A stretch of DNA of 64,000 nt from Clostridium ljungdahlii (GCF_001636845.1 NZ_LITT01000011.1:62001-126000), one strand, 5' to 3'; numbered from the stretch's first letter, positions 9,377-17,636 are shown. Notes: generated by a model not told the origin, from the letters alone. Translations and numbers: made by a program.

Positions 9377-10225
9377 ATGAATGAATACGAGAACAAAATA
9401 AAAAGGAATAAAATTACTAAAAAAAGAAACATTGTAGTAATAGGAGTGGTTTTACTATGTACTTTGGGTTGGGTATTTTTTATGAAAGCTAAGATTGAAT
9501 CTAAGAAACACACAGTATTAACTACTTCTAATAAAATAGCGGAACAGAAAAATTTTAAAAAAAAGCATCAAGATGGAATGAAAGTAAAATTTACAACAAA
9601 TGAACCAGCGGGGGAGTATATGCCATGGAAAGCTAAGAGGACAGATGGGGGAAAAGTAGCTTATTTAACTTTTGATGATGGCCCATCTGTTAACACTGAA
9701 AAAATATTGAATATACTAAACCAAAATAATATAAAGGCAACTTTCTTTTTAATAGGCAAAAATGCTGAAAGGTATAATAATCTTGTAAAAGAGGAATTCT
9801 CTGATGGAGAAGTAATTGGAAATCATACGTATAGCCATCAGTTAAGTTATAAAGAAAAACCAGAAGACTTTATTAATGACGTAAATAAATGTGATGAAGT
9901 ATTAAAATCTATACTAGGTCAAAGCTATAGTTTAAAACTTGTTAGATTTCCTGGTGGTTCTTTTGGATCTAAATTAGCACCATTTAGAAATGCAGCTACT
10001 AAAGCTGGGTATAGATTTATTAATTGGAATGATGAAATTGGTGACGCAGATGGATATGATTTACCTGTGGCAACTTTGTTGAGTAACTTGAAAAAATATA
10101 CGAATGGAGATACTGTAGTAATTTTAATGCATGATGCTGGCGCGAAGACAACAACAGTACAAGCTCTACCTCAAATAATTCAATATTTAAGATTAAAAGG
10201 ATATAACTTTGATACTTTAAAATAG
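9377..10225 (+). CDS. Polysaccharide deacetylase (NodB/PgdA-like), membrane-anchored
   Basis: About 282 residues. An N-terminal basic stretch and one membrane helix (NIVVIGVVLLCTLGWVFFM) anchor an extracellular NodB domain (about 95-280). All family motifs are visible: TFDDGPS with the catalytic and metal Asp, HTYSH with the H-x3-H metal ligands, RFPGGSFG, a WNDEIGDADG segment and LMHD. Carbohydrate esterase family 4 enzymes remove N-acetyl groups from peptidoglycan or other cell-wall sugars, often giving lysozyme resistance. The start at 9377 is preferred because TAGGGAG lies 9 bases before it; in-frame ATGs at 9344 and 9368 are poorly placed. Substrate is inferred from location and family only. 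Confidence 0.92.
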   Translation: MNEYENKIKRNKITKKRNIVVIGVVLLCTLGWVFFMKAKIESKKHTVLTTSNKIAEQKNFKKKHQDGMKVKFTTNEPAGEYMPWKAKRTDGGKVAYLTFDDGPSVNTEKILNILNQNNIKATFFLIGKNAERYNNLVKEEFSDGEVIGNHTYSHQLSYKEKPEDFINDVNKCDEVLKSILGQSYSLKLVRFPGGSFGSKLAPFRNAATKAGYRFINWNDEIGDADGYDLPVATLLSNLKKYTNGDTVVILMHDAGAKTTTVQALPQIIQYLRLKGYNFDTLK

Positions 10226-10270
10226 AAATTATTTCAAATATCTTATAATGATCACTTCTCATATATATTT

Positions 10271-10415
10271 AAACAGGATATACATAATGAGAATATTGTT
10301 AAATTGAAATCTTCTAGGAGAGAAATATGTGTAAAGATAAATGTAACGGATAGAGTATTAGATAGCTTTGTCCATATGAATGTAGTATGATATTTTTGTA
10401 GGAATAAAAAAATAG
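10271..10415 (+). pseudogene. 3'-end remnant of a second molybdopterin oxidoreductase gene
   Basis: This stretch aligns base for base with the end of the intact oxidoreductase gene at 3224-3445. AAACAGGATATACATAATG, then the block around GTAAAGATAAATNTAAC, CTTTGTCCATATGAATGTAG, and the terminal codons TATGATA.TTTTTGTAG.A.TAAAAAATAG are all shared. About 75 bases between AATGTAG and TATGAT are missing, and the frame is broken. It is a decayed partial copy, not a gene. It lies between the deacetylase and a collapsed larC. Confidence 0.85.
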
Positions 10416-10416
10416 C

Positions 10417-10854
10417 GAGAATAAAAATTGAAAAGTCTATGAAACTTGGAATAACAGGAATTAGGGTAGACGTTATATTAAAAGATAAATTGAAGGATAA
10501 GATACATATCTCACAGCAAGCCTCACATGAACATAACCATGAGCAACATCATCATAGAAACTTGAAAAGTATGTTTTAGATGTTATTTTTGAAGAAACAA
10601 CTTCAATAGGTATCAGAAAATATAAGGCTGAAAAAATAATGCTAAATAGAGAGTTTTCAAAAGTAAAAACAGGGTATGGAGATATTACAATAAAGAAATC
10701 TTATTATAAAGGGAAGCTAGTGGAATATAAACTAGAATATGAAGAATGCAAGACTATAGCAAAAGAAAAAAATATATCTATAGATAAGATATATAAAGCA
10801 GTTTATGGAGTGAAACTTGAATCAGATGGAGAGACAATCCCAGCGGATTCCTAG
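10417..10854 (+). pseudogene. larC: Collapsed larC (nickel-pincer cofactor synthesis) remnant
   Basis: Two pieces of LarC are joined. The first (about 10418-10576, one frame) reads IEKSMKLGITGIRVDVILKD and then the His-rich linker HEHNHEQHHHRNLKSM, as near the LarC N-terminus. The second (10573-10854, another frame) reads LDVIFEETTSIGIRKYKAEK, then the block NREFSKVKTGYGDITIKK and YYKGKLVEYKLEYEECKTIAKE, the LarC C-terminus. The large middle of this roughly 400-residue protein is gone. LarC inserts nickel into the pincer cofactor of lactate racemase-like enzymes; this copy cannot. The final residues (SDGETIPADS) are not LarC-like, so a third junction may lie near 10815. Confidence 0.82.
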
Positions 10855-10953
10855 TTGAGCGAATTCAGGGGCGTAGCTGCTCTTACCACACATTTCGGAA
10901 AAATAGGTACGCTATTTCAGAAATAAGTTATAAGGGAGAGATATAAAAACAAA

Positions 10954-11493
10954 ATGGTTCAAAATAGGAATTTTACTAAAGTACTAAAGCCAAAGATTCA
11001 AGACAATCTACCTGAATTTAATTTATTAGAGGAAGGAATATCTGATTATGATTCGATTTCATCTGTATTGCTAAATGAATGCTTGGTGGAAAATTTTAAG
11101 GCAAGAAGAGTATCCTTTAATGAGGTAATATTCAGAAATGTAAAGTTTATAAATATATCATTTGAACAGGCAGAATTTTTAGATGTAAGATTTGAAAACT
11201 GTGACTTATCTAATGTTAATTTGAGTGAATCCTCAATACATAGAGTAGAGTTTATAAACTGTAAGCTCACAGGAAGTAATTTTACGGAAGCGGTTTTTAG
11301 AAATGTTATGTTTGATCAATGTAGTGGACAATATACATGTTTTAGATTTACAGATTTCAAACAGGCAATCTTCAGTAACTGTCAGCTTCCATATGTTGAT
11401 TTTTACGAGAGTAAATTTTCTAAATTGGAACTTAAAGATACTGACATTACGCAGGGGCAATTTTTCAATACTAAACTAATAGGAATAGATTAG
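10954..11493 (+). CDS. Pentapeptide-repeat protein
   Basis: 179 residues. From about residue 35 on, the protein shows the five-residue periodicity of pentapeptide repeats with F or L at the centre (NVKFINISFEQAEFLDVRFENCDLSNVNLSESS...). This predicts a right-handed quadrilateral beta-helix. The first 30 residues are not repetitive. Such proteins may protect gyrase from quinolones or peptides, but most have no known role and nothing here specifies one. A GGGAGAG lies 13 bases before the ATG. After the TAG stop the same frame continues immediately into a fragment of a different protein family, so the 3' end may be a recombination junction and this protein may be shortened. Confidence 0.8.
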   Translation: MVQNRNFTKVLKPKIQDNLPEFNLLEEGISDYDSISSVLLNECLVENFKARRVSFNEVIFRNVKFINISFEQAEFLDVRFENCDLSNVNLSESSIHRVEFINCKLTGSNFTEAVFRNVMFDQCSGQYTCFRFTDFKQAIFSNCQLPYVDFYESKFSKLELKDTDITQGQFFNTKLIGID

Positions 11494-11667
11494 CTGTTTT
11501 GTGAGAAATTTAAAGAAATTAATGGTTCAATAATATGTAGAGAGCTGATCGGAGTTGATTTTGCTCATAAAGAAAATAGAATGGTCGCAAGAGAAAAAGG
11601 GTTATTTAAAGAAAAGTGTCCTAAGTATATTGAAGATGCAATTAATATATTGGAAACTATGCTGTAA
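11494..11667 (+). pseudogene. C-terminal remnant of a C-GC-x-x-G-C-C family protein
   Basis: The frame reads LFCEKFKEINGSIICRELIGVDF...KEKCPKYIEDAINILETML and then TAA. The NGS..CREL and CPKYI..A.ILE pattern is the end of C_GCAxxG_C_C proteins. There is no start codon or ribosome site, and the first two thirds are missing. It begins directly after the stop codon of the pentapeptide gene in the same frame. An intact but divergent member of the same family lies just downstream on the other strand. Confidence 0.75.
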
Positions 11668-11689
11668 AAAACTATATAATTTATAAGTT

Positions 11690-11714
11690 AAAACCTCCCG
11701 TAATAGGAGGTTTT
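11690..11714. terminator. Bidirectional terminator between convergent genes
   Basis: AAAACCTCC / GGAGGTTTT stem with a seven-base loop. T-rich flanks on both sides suit both the plus-strand remnant and the minus-strand gene ending at 11732. Confidence 0.85.
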
Positions 11715-11731
11715 ATGCTAAATAAGGTTAA

Positions 11732-12190
11732 TTATTTCACCTTTAGGTTTAACTCTCGGGCTATTATTTTTGCTGATTCTTCTGCAACCTCTCCTGTAAA
11801 GTAAATGCATTGTTTCATATGTTCTTCAGAACCAAGGGTCATATCTTTTGTTAAAACTCTGCAGCATAAACACTTGTGTTTATCTTTAAAAATATCGTGC
11901 AATTCTTTAGACAAAGCCATAGCTTTATTAACTCTTTCATCTTTGGGTTCGCATCTGCCGAAGAATAAACCTATTGCCATAATGCCGCCAGTTACTGCAC
12001 CGCATGTACATCCAGATCCACCTATACCTACTGGAAAACCAGAAGCCATTTTTATAATGTCGTCGGATACCGGCAGGTTAAATTCATCTTTAATTGTTTT
12101 TACTATTGATTCAGAGCAATAAAAATCCCCATTGCGGTAATAATTTTCTGCCGTAGTTTTTATTTTATGTAAGTCAATGATTTTATTCAA
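11732..12190 (-). CDS. C-GC-x-x-G-C-C family redox protein
   Basis: 152 residues. The core shows the family pattern of conserved cysteines: YCSES near residue 24, GSGCTCGAVTGGIMAIGLFFGR around 57-78, CLCCRVLTKDM around 107-117 and KQCIYFTGEVAEE near 130. Proteins of this family are thought to bind metal or Fe-S or to act in redox chemistry through these cysteines; no enzyme activity is established. It is transcribed towards the bidirectional terminator at 11690-11714. It sits divergently from the arsenic operon, which makes a thiol or metalloid link possible but unproven. The start is an ATG after AGGAGG-like purines. Confidence 0.82.
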   Translation of the reverse strand: MNKIIDLHKIKTTAENYYRNGDFYCSESIVKTIKDEFNLPVSDDIIKMASGFPVGIGGSGCTCGAVTGGIMAIGLFFGRCEPKDERVNKAMALSKELHDIFKDKHKCLCCRVLTKDMTLGSEEHMKQCIYFTGEVAEESAKIIARELNLKVK

Positions 12191-12424
12191 TGTAATTTCC
12201 TCCTATAATATCTTTATAATGTTAAAACTGCAATATAATTTTAAGCAGTTTGATATAATTTCCTCTAGTCATATATTAAATTCAATAAATTTATCTTGCA
12301 ATAATTATTATTTATATTAATAAAAGGGCACTTTTGTATAAGTAAATGTTATAAGAGTATTTTTATATATTACAATAAATAAAATTGATTCGAACACTTT
12401 AAAATTAAATACATAAAATATGTG

Positions 12425-12444
12425 TATAGATAATCATTTATATA
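12425..12444. promoter_or_regulatory. Possible upstream ArsR operator half-palindrome
   Basis: TATAGAT-AATC-ATTTATATA resembles the stronger palindrome at 12510-12533 (same spacing, mismatched right arm). It could be a second operator, or serve the divergent gene at 12190. Low confidence because the sequence is so A+T rich. Confidence 0.35.
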
Positions 12445-12480
12445 TGGATATTAATTTTAATTGATAATATTACTTATTTA

Positions 12481-12533
12481 TTGACTATATATAGATTGTG
12501 GTTTATATTATATATAGATGATTATCTATATAT
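12481..12533 (+). promoter_or_regulatory. ars promoter and ArsR operator
   Basis: A sigma-A promoter is clear: TTGACT (12481-12486), 17-base spacer, TATATT (12504-12509). Directly downstream lies a perfect palindrome with 10-bp arms (ATATATAGAT-GATT-ATCTATATAT, 12510-12533) covering the predicted start of transcription. This is the usual place for an ArsR/SmtB repressor to block initiation. The ribosome site GAGGTGA of arsR follows at once. Confidence 0.85.
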
Positions 12534-12544
12534 GAGGTGATACA

Positions 12545-12871
12545 ATGGATAAAAAATATGAAGATAATGCAAAGATATTTAAAGCTTTATCAGATTCCAG
12601 CAGATTGAAAATTCTTGATATATTATCCTGCGGTGAAGAATGTGCTTGTGACATACTAGAATATTTTGAGTTTACACAGCCTACTTTATCTCACCATATG
12701 AAAGTTTTGATGGAATGCGGACTTGTAGAATCTAGAAAAGAAGGTTTATGGAGTCATTACCGTTTGAATAACAATAATGCAAACAGATTAATGTTATTTC
12801 TAATGAATATCATCACTGATACAGATGATTGTATTTGTAAAGGAAAAAGTAAACATAATTGCTGCAAATAA
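12545..12871 (+). CDS. arsR: ArsR-family arsenic-responsive repressor
   Basis: 108 residues, a single winged-helix domain of ArsR/SmtB type (IFKALSDSSRLKILDILSCGEECACDILEYFEFTQPTLSHHMKVLMECGLVESRKEGLWSHYRL). The CxC pair in EECACDIL sits in the helix where ArsR holds As(III); a Cys two residues earlier (SCG) and a C-terminal cluster (CICKGKSKHNCCK) add more thiols. When arsenite binds, the repressor leaves the operator at 12510-12533. First gene of arsR-arsC-arsD-arsA-acr3; RBS GAGGTGA is 4 bases before the ATG. Confidence 0.95.
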   Translation: MDKKYEDNAKIFKALSDSSRLKILDILSCGEECACDILEYFEFTQPTLSHHMKVLMECGLVESRKEGLWSHYRLNNNNANRLMLFLMNIITDTDDCICKGKSKHNCCK

Positions 12872-12908
12872 TAATAAGATATTAATTTAATTAAAAGGGA
12901 GATAAACT

Positions 12909-13319
12909 ATGAAACCAAAAGTGGCATTTATATGTGTACACAATTCCTGCAGATCACAAATGGCAGAAGCTTTGGGAAAACTATTTGCAAGTGACACCTT
13001 TGAATCCTATTCTGCTGGTACAGAACTTAGAGATAATATAAATCAGGATGCAGTTAGAGTTATAAAAGATTTGTATGGCGTTAATATGAATAAAACTCAA
13101 AAATCAAAGCTATTGAAGGATTTACCTGAGATGGATGTTGTAGTAAAAATGGGCTGTAATGTAGTTTGTCCTTTTCTTCCTGCAAAGCATACAGAAGATT
13201 GGGGACTTGAAGACCCTACAGGTAAAAGTAATGAAGAGTTTATAAAGACAGCAAAAACCATTGAAGAAAAAATTAAGAATTTAGCTAGAAGAATTAAAAA
13301 TAATGAAATTAAATTATAG
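12909..13319 (+). CDS. arsC: Arsenate reductase, thioredoxin-coupled type
   Basis: 136 residues of the low-molecular-weight phosphatase fold. The P-loop CVHNSCRSQMAEA holds the nucleophile Cys (residue 9-10) and a second Cys. The segment GCNVVCPFLPAKHTEDWGLEDPTG carries the two further cysteines of the relay and the catalytic Asp-Pro. Enzymes of this class reduce arsenate to arsenite, moving a disulfide to the surface for thioredoxin to reduce. The product is exported by Acr3 encoded downstream. RBS AAAGGGAG is well placed. Confidence 0.95.
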   Translation: MKPKVAFICVHNSCRSQMAEALGKLFASDTFESYSAGTELRDNINQDAVRVIKDLYGVNMNKTQKSKLLKDLPEMDVVVKMGCNVVCPFLPAKHTEDWGLEDPTGKSNEEFIKTAKTIEEKIKNLARRIKNNEIKL

Positions 13320-13332
13320 GGAGTGATATAAA

Positions 13333-13710
13333 TTGAGTAAAATAGAGATTTTTGATCCAGCTATGTGCTGCTCAACAGGTGTTTGTGGACCAAGTATAAA
13401 TAAAGAACTTTTAAGAGTTGCAGCAGTCATAAATAATATGGTTAAAAAAGGTGCTAATGTAGTAAGGCATAATCTTTCCAGTGAGCCGCAGGTATTTATA
13501 GACAACAAGAAAATCAATGAATATTTAAACTCAAATGGTGCTGATATACTTCCAATAACCCTTGTTGATGGCGAAGTTAAAAAAATTAAAGAATATCCAA
13601 CAAATGAGGAATTTTCGGAATGGTCAGGATTGTCTAAGAAAGAAATATCTAATGTAGCAATAAAAAAACCTACTAAAAGTTGCGGCTGCAACCATAAAGG
13701 CTGCTGCTAG
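13333..13710 (+). CDS. arsD: Arsenic metallochaperone ArsD
   Basis: 125 residues. The N-terminus (KIEIFDPAMCCSTGVCGPSINKEL) has the As(III)-binding cysteines C12, C13 and C18 of ArsD, in a thioredoxin-like fold. The tail (KSCGCNHKGCC) adds four cysteines, as in many ArsDs. ArsD hands arsenite to the ArsA ATPase, encoded next. The start is a TTG with GGGAGTG upstream; the gene begins 13 bases after arsC. Confidence 0.95.
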   Translation: MSKIEIFDPAMCCSTGVCGPSINKELLRVAAVINNMVKKGANVVRHNLSSEPQVFIDNKKINEYLNSNGADILPITLVDGEVKKIKEYPTNEEFSEWSGLSKKEISNVAIKKPTKSCGCNHKGCC

Positions 13711-13731
13711 AAAGAAGGAAGGTATTAACCC

Positions 13732-15477
13732 ATGATAAGGACTTTTAACTTGAATGATATACATTTAACCAAATATATATTTTTTACAGGAAAAGGCGGC
13801 GTGGGAAAGACGTCAGCAGCATGTGCAGTTGCAGTTAACTTAGCAGACCAAGGTAAAAAAATCATGCTTGTAAGCACAGATCCAGCTTCAAATCTACAGG
13901 ACGTATTTAACACAGAGTTAAATAATAAGGGAACTGTTATTAAGGAAGTACCAAATTTAGTAGTATCAAATTTTAATCCAGAAGATGCTGCTAAAGAATA
14001 TAGAGAAAGTGTTATTTTACCCTATAGAGGAAAGCTTCCAGATACAGTAATAAAAAATATGGAAGAGCAGCTATCAGGTTCTTGTACTGTAGAAATTGCA
14101 GCCTTTAATGAATTTTCTAATTTTATAACTGATGAAAAAATACAAAAACAATTTGATCACATTATATTTGATACTGCTCCCACAGGGCATACACTGCGAA
14201 TGCTGCAGTTGCCGTCGGCCTGGAGCAGTTTTATAAGTGAAAACACCCATGGAGCATCTTGTCTTGGACAATTAGCAGGGCTTGAAAGCAAAAAGGAAAT
14301 GTATAAAAATGCTGTAAAAACTTTAGCAGATGGGAAAAAAACTACCCTTATACTTGTATCGAGGCCTCAAAATACACCTTTAAAGGAAGCAGAAAGAGCA
14401 TCTAAGGAATTACAAGATATAGGAATAAATAATCAGATATTGATTATAAATGGAGTCCTAAAAAATTATGATGATGGTCTTTCAAATGCAATTTATGAAA
14501 AGCAGCAAAATGCTTTGAAATATATACCAGAATATTTAAAAAAACTAGAGACTTATGAGATTCCACTAAGGCCCTATAATGTAACAGGAATTGAAAATGT
14601 AAGAGCTTTTTTAAAGGAAGATAACATTGAATATAGTAATGAAACTTTAAATGATGAAAAGATATCTAAATTAAAGGATGTTATTGACGATTTATACAAT
14701 AGAGGTAAAAAGGTGATTTTCACAATGGGAAAAGGTGGCGTTGGGAAGACCACTGCAGCAGCAGCTATTGCTTTAGGAATTGCAAAGAAAGGCAAAAAGG
14801 TACATTTAACTACTACAGATCCAGCAGCGCATTTAAAGTTTGTTTTAGATGACAGCTTTGGTATCACTTTAAGTCATATTGATGAAAAGAAGGAACTAGA
14901 AAAGTATAAAAAAGAAGTTTTGAGTAAAGCTAGAGAAACTATGGGTGAAGAAGATATAGCTTATGTAGAAGAGGATTTAAGGTCTCCATGCACTCAGGAA
15001 ATAGCTGTATTTAGAGCTTTTGCAGAAATAGTTGAAAAATCTGAAGAAGAAATAGTAGTTATTGATACTGCACCAACAGGTCATACATTACTATTACTGG
15101 ATTCTACCCAAAACTATAATAGAGAAATAAAAAGATCACAAGGTGACATACCAGAATCAGTTAAAAAACTTTTACCAAAGCTTAGAAATGCTGATGAAAC
15201 AGAAGTCATCATTGTAACTTTAGCTGAAGCTACACCTGTATATGAAGCTGTGAGATTAGAGAAAGATTTAAAGAGAGCAGGAATTAGTAGTAAATGGTGG
15301 ATTATAAATTCAAGCCTGTTTGCAGCTAATACCACTAATGATATCCTCAAAGTAAAAGCAAACAGTGAGATATCCTGGATAAATAAAGTAAGTGAAATTT
15401 CTAAAGGAAACTTTGCGGTTATCGAATGGAAACCAGAAGAAGTGAAAGGTGTTATTTTATTAGATTTAATAAAATAA
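13732..15477 (+). CDS. arsA: Arsenite-stimulated ATPase ArsA (two-domain)
   Basis: 581 residues made of two homologous P-loop halves. Each has a deviant Walker A (GKGGVGKTS near 20 and GKGGVGKTT near 332) and a DTAPTGHTL signature. The arsenite-binding cysteines are present at about C118 (SGSC), C177 (GASC) and C420 (SPC). ArsA couples ATP hydrolysis to the arsenite efflux permease. Its pairing here with ArsD and an Acr3-type pump, rather than ArsB, is common in Firmicutes. The gene follows arsD by 21 bases with GAAGGAAGG as ribosome site. Confidence 0.96.
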   Translation: MIRTFNLNDIHLTKYIFFTGKGGVGKTSAACAVAVNLADQGKKIMLVSTDPASNLQDVFNTELNNKGTVIKEVPNLVVSNFNPEDAAKEYRESVILPYRGKLPDTVIKNMEEQLSGSCTVEIAAFNEFSNFITDEKIQKQFDHIIFDTAPTGHTLRMLQLPSAWSSFISENTHGASCLGQLAGLESKKEMYKNAVKTLADGKKTTLILVSRPQNTPLKEAERASKELQDIGINNQILIINGVLKNYDDGLSNAIYEKQQNALKYIPEYLKKLETYEIPLRPYNVTGIENVRAFLKEDNIEYSNETLNDEKISKLKDVIDDLYNRGKKVIFTMGKGGVGKTTAAAAIALGIAKKGKKVHLTTTDPAAHLKFVLDDSFGITLSHIDEKKELEKYKKEVLSKARETMGEEDIAYVEEDLRSPCTQEIAVFRAFAEIVEKSEEEIVVIDTAPTGHTLLLLDSTQNYNREIKRSQGDIPESVKKLLPKLRNADETEVIIVTLAEATPVYEAVRLEKDLKRAGISSKWWIINSSLFAANTTNDILKVKANSEISWINKVSEISKGNFAVIEWKPEEVKGVILLDLIK

Positions 15478-15556
15478 AGCAGGTATGTCTTGTGAAAAAC
15501 TTAAAGATGGAATATTAAATTTTATTAAGAATTAAAAAAGTTTAGGAGGTTTTGGT

Positions 15557-16612
15557 ATGAGTAGTCAATCGTCAAGATTATCATGGCTTGATCGTTATTT
15601 AACATTATGGATTTTTATTGCAATGGCATTAGGAATATTTTTAGGGTGGGCTTTACCCGGTGTATCTAATACATTGTCAAATTTGTCGGTTGGAACAACA
15701 TCTATTCCTATAGCTATAGGTCTTATAGTTATGATGTATCCGCCACTTGCTAAAGTTAACTATAAGGAACTAGGAAAGGTTTTTCGTAATCCCAGAGTAT
15801 TAACTCTTTCATTAGTTCAAAATTGGGTTATAGGACCTTTATTAATGTTCGCTTTAGCAGTTATATTTCTTAGAAATTATCCACATTTCATGGTAGGATT
15901 AATTCTCATAGGCCTTGCAAGATGTATTGCTATGGTAATTGTATGGAATAGCCTTGCAGATGGCGACAGCGAATATGCAGCAGCGCTAGTTGCATTTAAC
16001 TCTATATTTCAGGTAGTATTTTATTCAATATTTGCGTATGTATTTATTACTGTGCTGCCAAAAGCTATAGGATTACAAGGTATGCAGGTTCATGTTTCTA
16101 TGGGAGAGGTAGCTTCTTCCGTGGCAATTTATTTAGGTATTCCCTTTATTGGAGGTATGCTTACAAGATTACTTTTGGAACCTAAGAAAGGGACAGAATG
16201 GTATACTAAAACTTTTGTACCTAAGATAAGTCCTTTAGCACTAATAGCATTATTATTTACTATAGTTATAATGTTCATGTTTAAAGGAAAATACATTATT
16301 GAACTCCCAATGGATGTTGTAAGAATTGCTGTCCCTTTGATTATATACTTCATAATTATGTTCTCTGTATCTTTTTATATAAGTTATAAATCAAAAATAG
16401 GCTATCATAAAACAGTTAGTTTGTCATTTACAGCTGCAAGTAATAATTTTGAACTGGCAATTGCAGTGGCAGTAGCAGTTTTTGGTATTCAGTCCCAGGA
16501 AGCTTTTACTGCTGTTATAGGACCATTAATTGAAGTACCTGTTATGATCGGACTTGTCAATGTAGCTTTATTGTGGGGAAGAAAGTATTTTGGTTTAAAA
16601 CAAGAAAAATAA
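15557..16612 (+). CDS. acr3: Arsenite efflux permease Acr3
   Basis: 351 residues, about ten membrane helices of the bile-acid/arsenite fold. Acr3 hallmarks include [19 protein letters not shown] at the start, [23 protein letters not shown] with the essential Cys in TM4, [20 protein letters not shown] and [16 protein letters not shown]. It exports arsenite made by ArsC, probably energised by ArsA. AGGAGG is 7 bases before the ATG. A 16-codon open frame in the gap after arsA (15485-15535) is too short to call. A decayed second copy of this gene lies at 22011-22140. Confidence 0.96.
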   Translation: MSSQSSRLSWLDRYLTLWIFIAMALGIFLGWALPGVSNTLSNLSVGTTSIPIAIGLIVMMYPPLAKVNYKELGKVFRNPRVLTLSLVQNWVIGPLLMFALAVIFLRNYPHFMVGLILIGLARCIAMVIVWNSLADGDSEYAAALVAFNSIFQVVFYSIFAYVFITVLPKAIGLQGMQVHVSMGEVASSVAIYLGIPFIGGMLTRLLLEPKKGTEWYTKTFVPKISPLALIALLFTIVIMFMFKGKYIIELPMDVVRIAVPLIIYFIIMFSVSFYISYKSKIGYHKTVSLSFTAASNNFELAIAVAVAVFGIQSQEAFTAVIGPLIEVPVMIGLVNVALLWGRKYFGLKQEK

Positions 16613-16899
16613 ATATTGGAGACTATGTAGCTTCTTTTACAGTATTTGTAGCAGTAGCAATAGGAATACCTTTCTATTCAAATGCTGCAGGAGTAATTCC
16701 ACTCGTTAGCAAACTTACAAGGGCAGGGGTTGCTATGGGTACAGCACTTTCATTTATGATGGCGGTTACTGCATTAAGTGTACCAGAAATGATTCTTTTA
16801 AGAAGAGTATTAAAACCTAAACTTCTTGCTGTATTTATAACAATTGTTGGATTTGGAACAGTATTTACAGGACATATGTTTAATTTTATAATAGCATGA
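16613..16899 (+). pseudogene. C-terminal remnant of a YraQ-type (UPF0718) permease
   Basis: Right after the acr3 stop codon an open frame reads GDYVASFTVFVAVAIGIPFY and SNAAGVIPLVSKLTRAGVAM, then GTALSFMMAVTALSVPEMIL and IVGFGTVFTGHMFNFIIA. These are the last helices of UPF0718/YraQ permeases. The first two thirds of the protein are absent. The only in-frame start lies inside acr3 in a different frame with no ribosome site, so I treat it as a remnant created by a deletion that joined the 3' ends of two neighbouring efflux genes. These permeases often accompany arsenic operons. Confidence 0.8.
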
Positions 16900-17000
16900 T
16901 ATATAAATTTAATAGTTATCATAGAAAGCCATAGTAAAGGCTGGTTAGTGTAAAGTAAACAATATTTTTAGAGAAGATAATTCAGAATATCTTTTAATTT

Positions 17001-17051
17001 ATTAAAAAAGCTGCTAAAAATTAACCGATATATGGTTTGCTTTTAGCAGCT
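17001..17051. terminator. Terminator of the Roadblock-like gene, also facing acr3
   Basis: Stem AGCTGCTAAAA (17009-17019) pairs with TTTTAGCAGCT (17041-17051). On the minus strand it is followed by TTTTTTAATAAATT, a good U-tract for the gene ending at 17088. It may also stop transcripts from the arsenic operon. Confidence 0.8.
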
Positions 17052-17087
17052 TAGTTGTTTTAATATATTTCATCATGGAGTATCATA

Positions 17088-17465
17088 TTAATATTGTAAT
17101 TTTATTGCTTTCCTCAAAGTTTCTAAAGCAAGTGATGCCTTTTGGTAGTCAATGTTTGGTTCAAGGCCAATCCCACAGAAATATGTATCATTTACTATAG
17201 CAATCAACATAGTCATATTTGATGATTCAACTATAAGCTTGTTTGGAGTACCTCCATTCAAGTTTTTTAAAGATGAAAATAGAGTATTTATTATAGATGT
17301 ACATTGCTGCGGAAAAAAATTGCTTTGATCAGTAGGATTTGAATCTTCATTTAAAGCAGAAACTCCCTTTTTATAATTTACTAACCCATGACACTTATAA
17401 CCATCTAATTCAGTAATTAATTTGATTACAGATTTCATTTCTTCACTTACTATCATATTTTTCAC
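17088..17465 (-). CDS. Roadblock/LC7-like domain protein
   Basis: 125 residues. The pattern VIKLITELDGYKCHGLVNYKKGVSALNE..., a central helix (TSIINTLFSSLKNLNGG), then NKLIVESSNMTMLIAIVNDTYFCGIGLEPNIDYQKASLALETLRKAI, follows the alpha/beta order of Roadblock/LC7 (MglB-like) domains. Members regulate small GTPases or act as dimer scaffolds; no GTPase gene is nearby. It lies 170 bases after the DGC operon and has its own ribosome site (AGGAGTG), so it may be transcribed separately. Confidence in the fold is moderate and the role is unknown. Confidence 0.65.
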   Translation of the reverse strand: MKNMIVSEEMKSVIKLITELDGYKCHGLVNYKKGVSALNEDSNPTDQSNFFPQQCTSIINTLFSSLKNLNGGTPNKLIVESSNMTMLIAIVNDTYFCGIGLEPNIDYQKASLALETLRKAIKLQY

Positions 17466-17597
17466 ACTCCTATATAATATATAATTTTAATTATAATATA
17501 ATTATAGCACGATAGTTATTTTTGTTATTATTATGAAAAAATATTACTGAATTTGCTATGGATTCAGATGCCATATCAAATTTAGTAATAAATTGAT

Positions 17598-17627
17598 AAA
17601 GAGGTTGATTATAAGGACAACTTCTTT
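17598..17627 (-). terminator. Probable terminator of the DGC/selenoprotein operon
   Basis: On the minus strand AAAGAAGTTG pairs with CAACCTCTTT (one mismatch) around a ten-base loop. The U-tract is weak, so some read-through into the Roadblock-like gene is possible. Confidence 0.6.
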
Positions 17628-17636
17628 ATTTAAAAA

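Noticed and set aside
13314-13691. Minus-strand open frame covering arsD
   Set aside because: Antisense shadow of arsD; the plus-strand frame has the conserved ArsD cysteines.
15485-15535. 16-codon open frame between arsA and acr3
   Set aside because: No recognisable product and a poor ribosome site; possibly a remnant, but too short to support.
16573-16612. Start codon for the permease fragment inside acr3
   Set aside because: The first dozen codons overlap acr3 in another frame, with no ribosome site and no family similarity; only the part after 16612 is permease-like.
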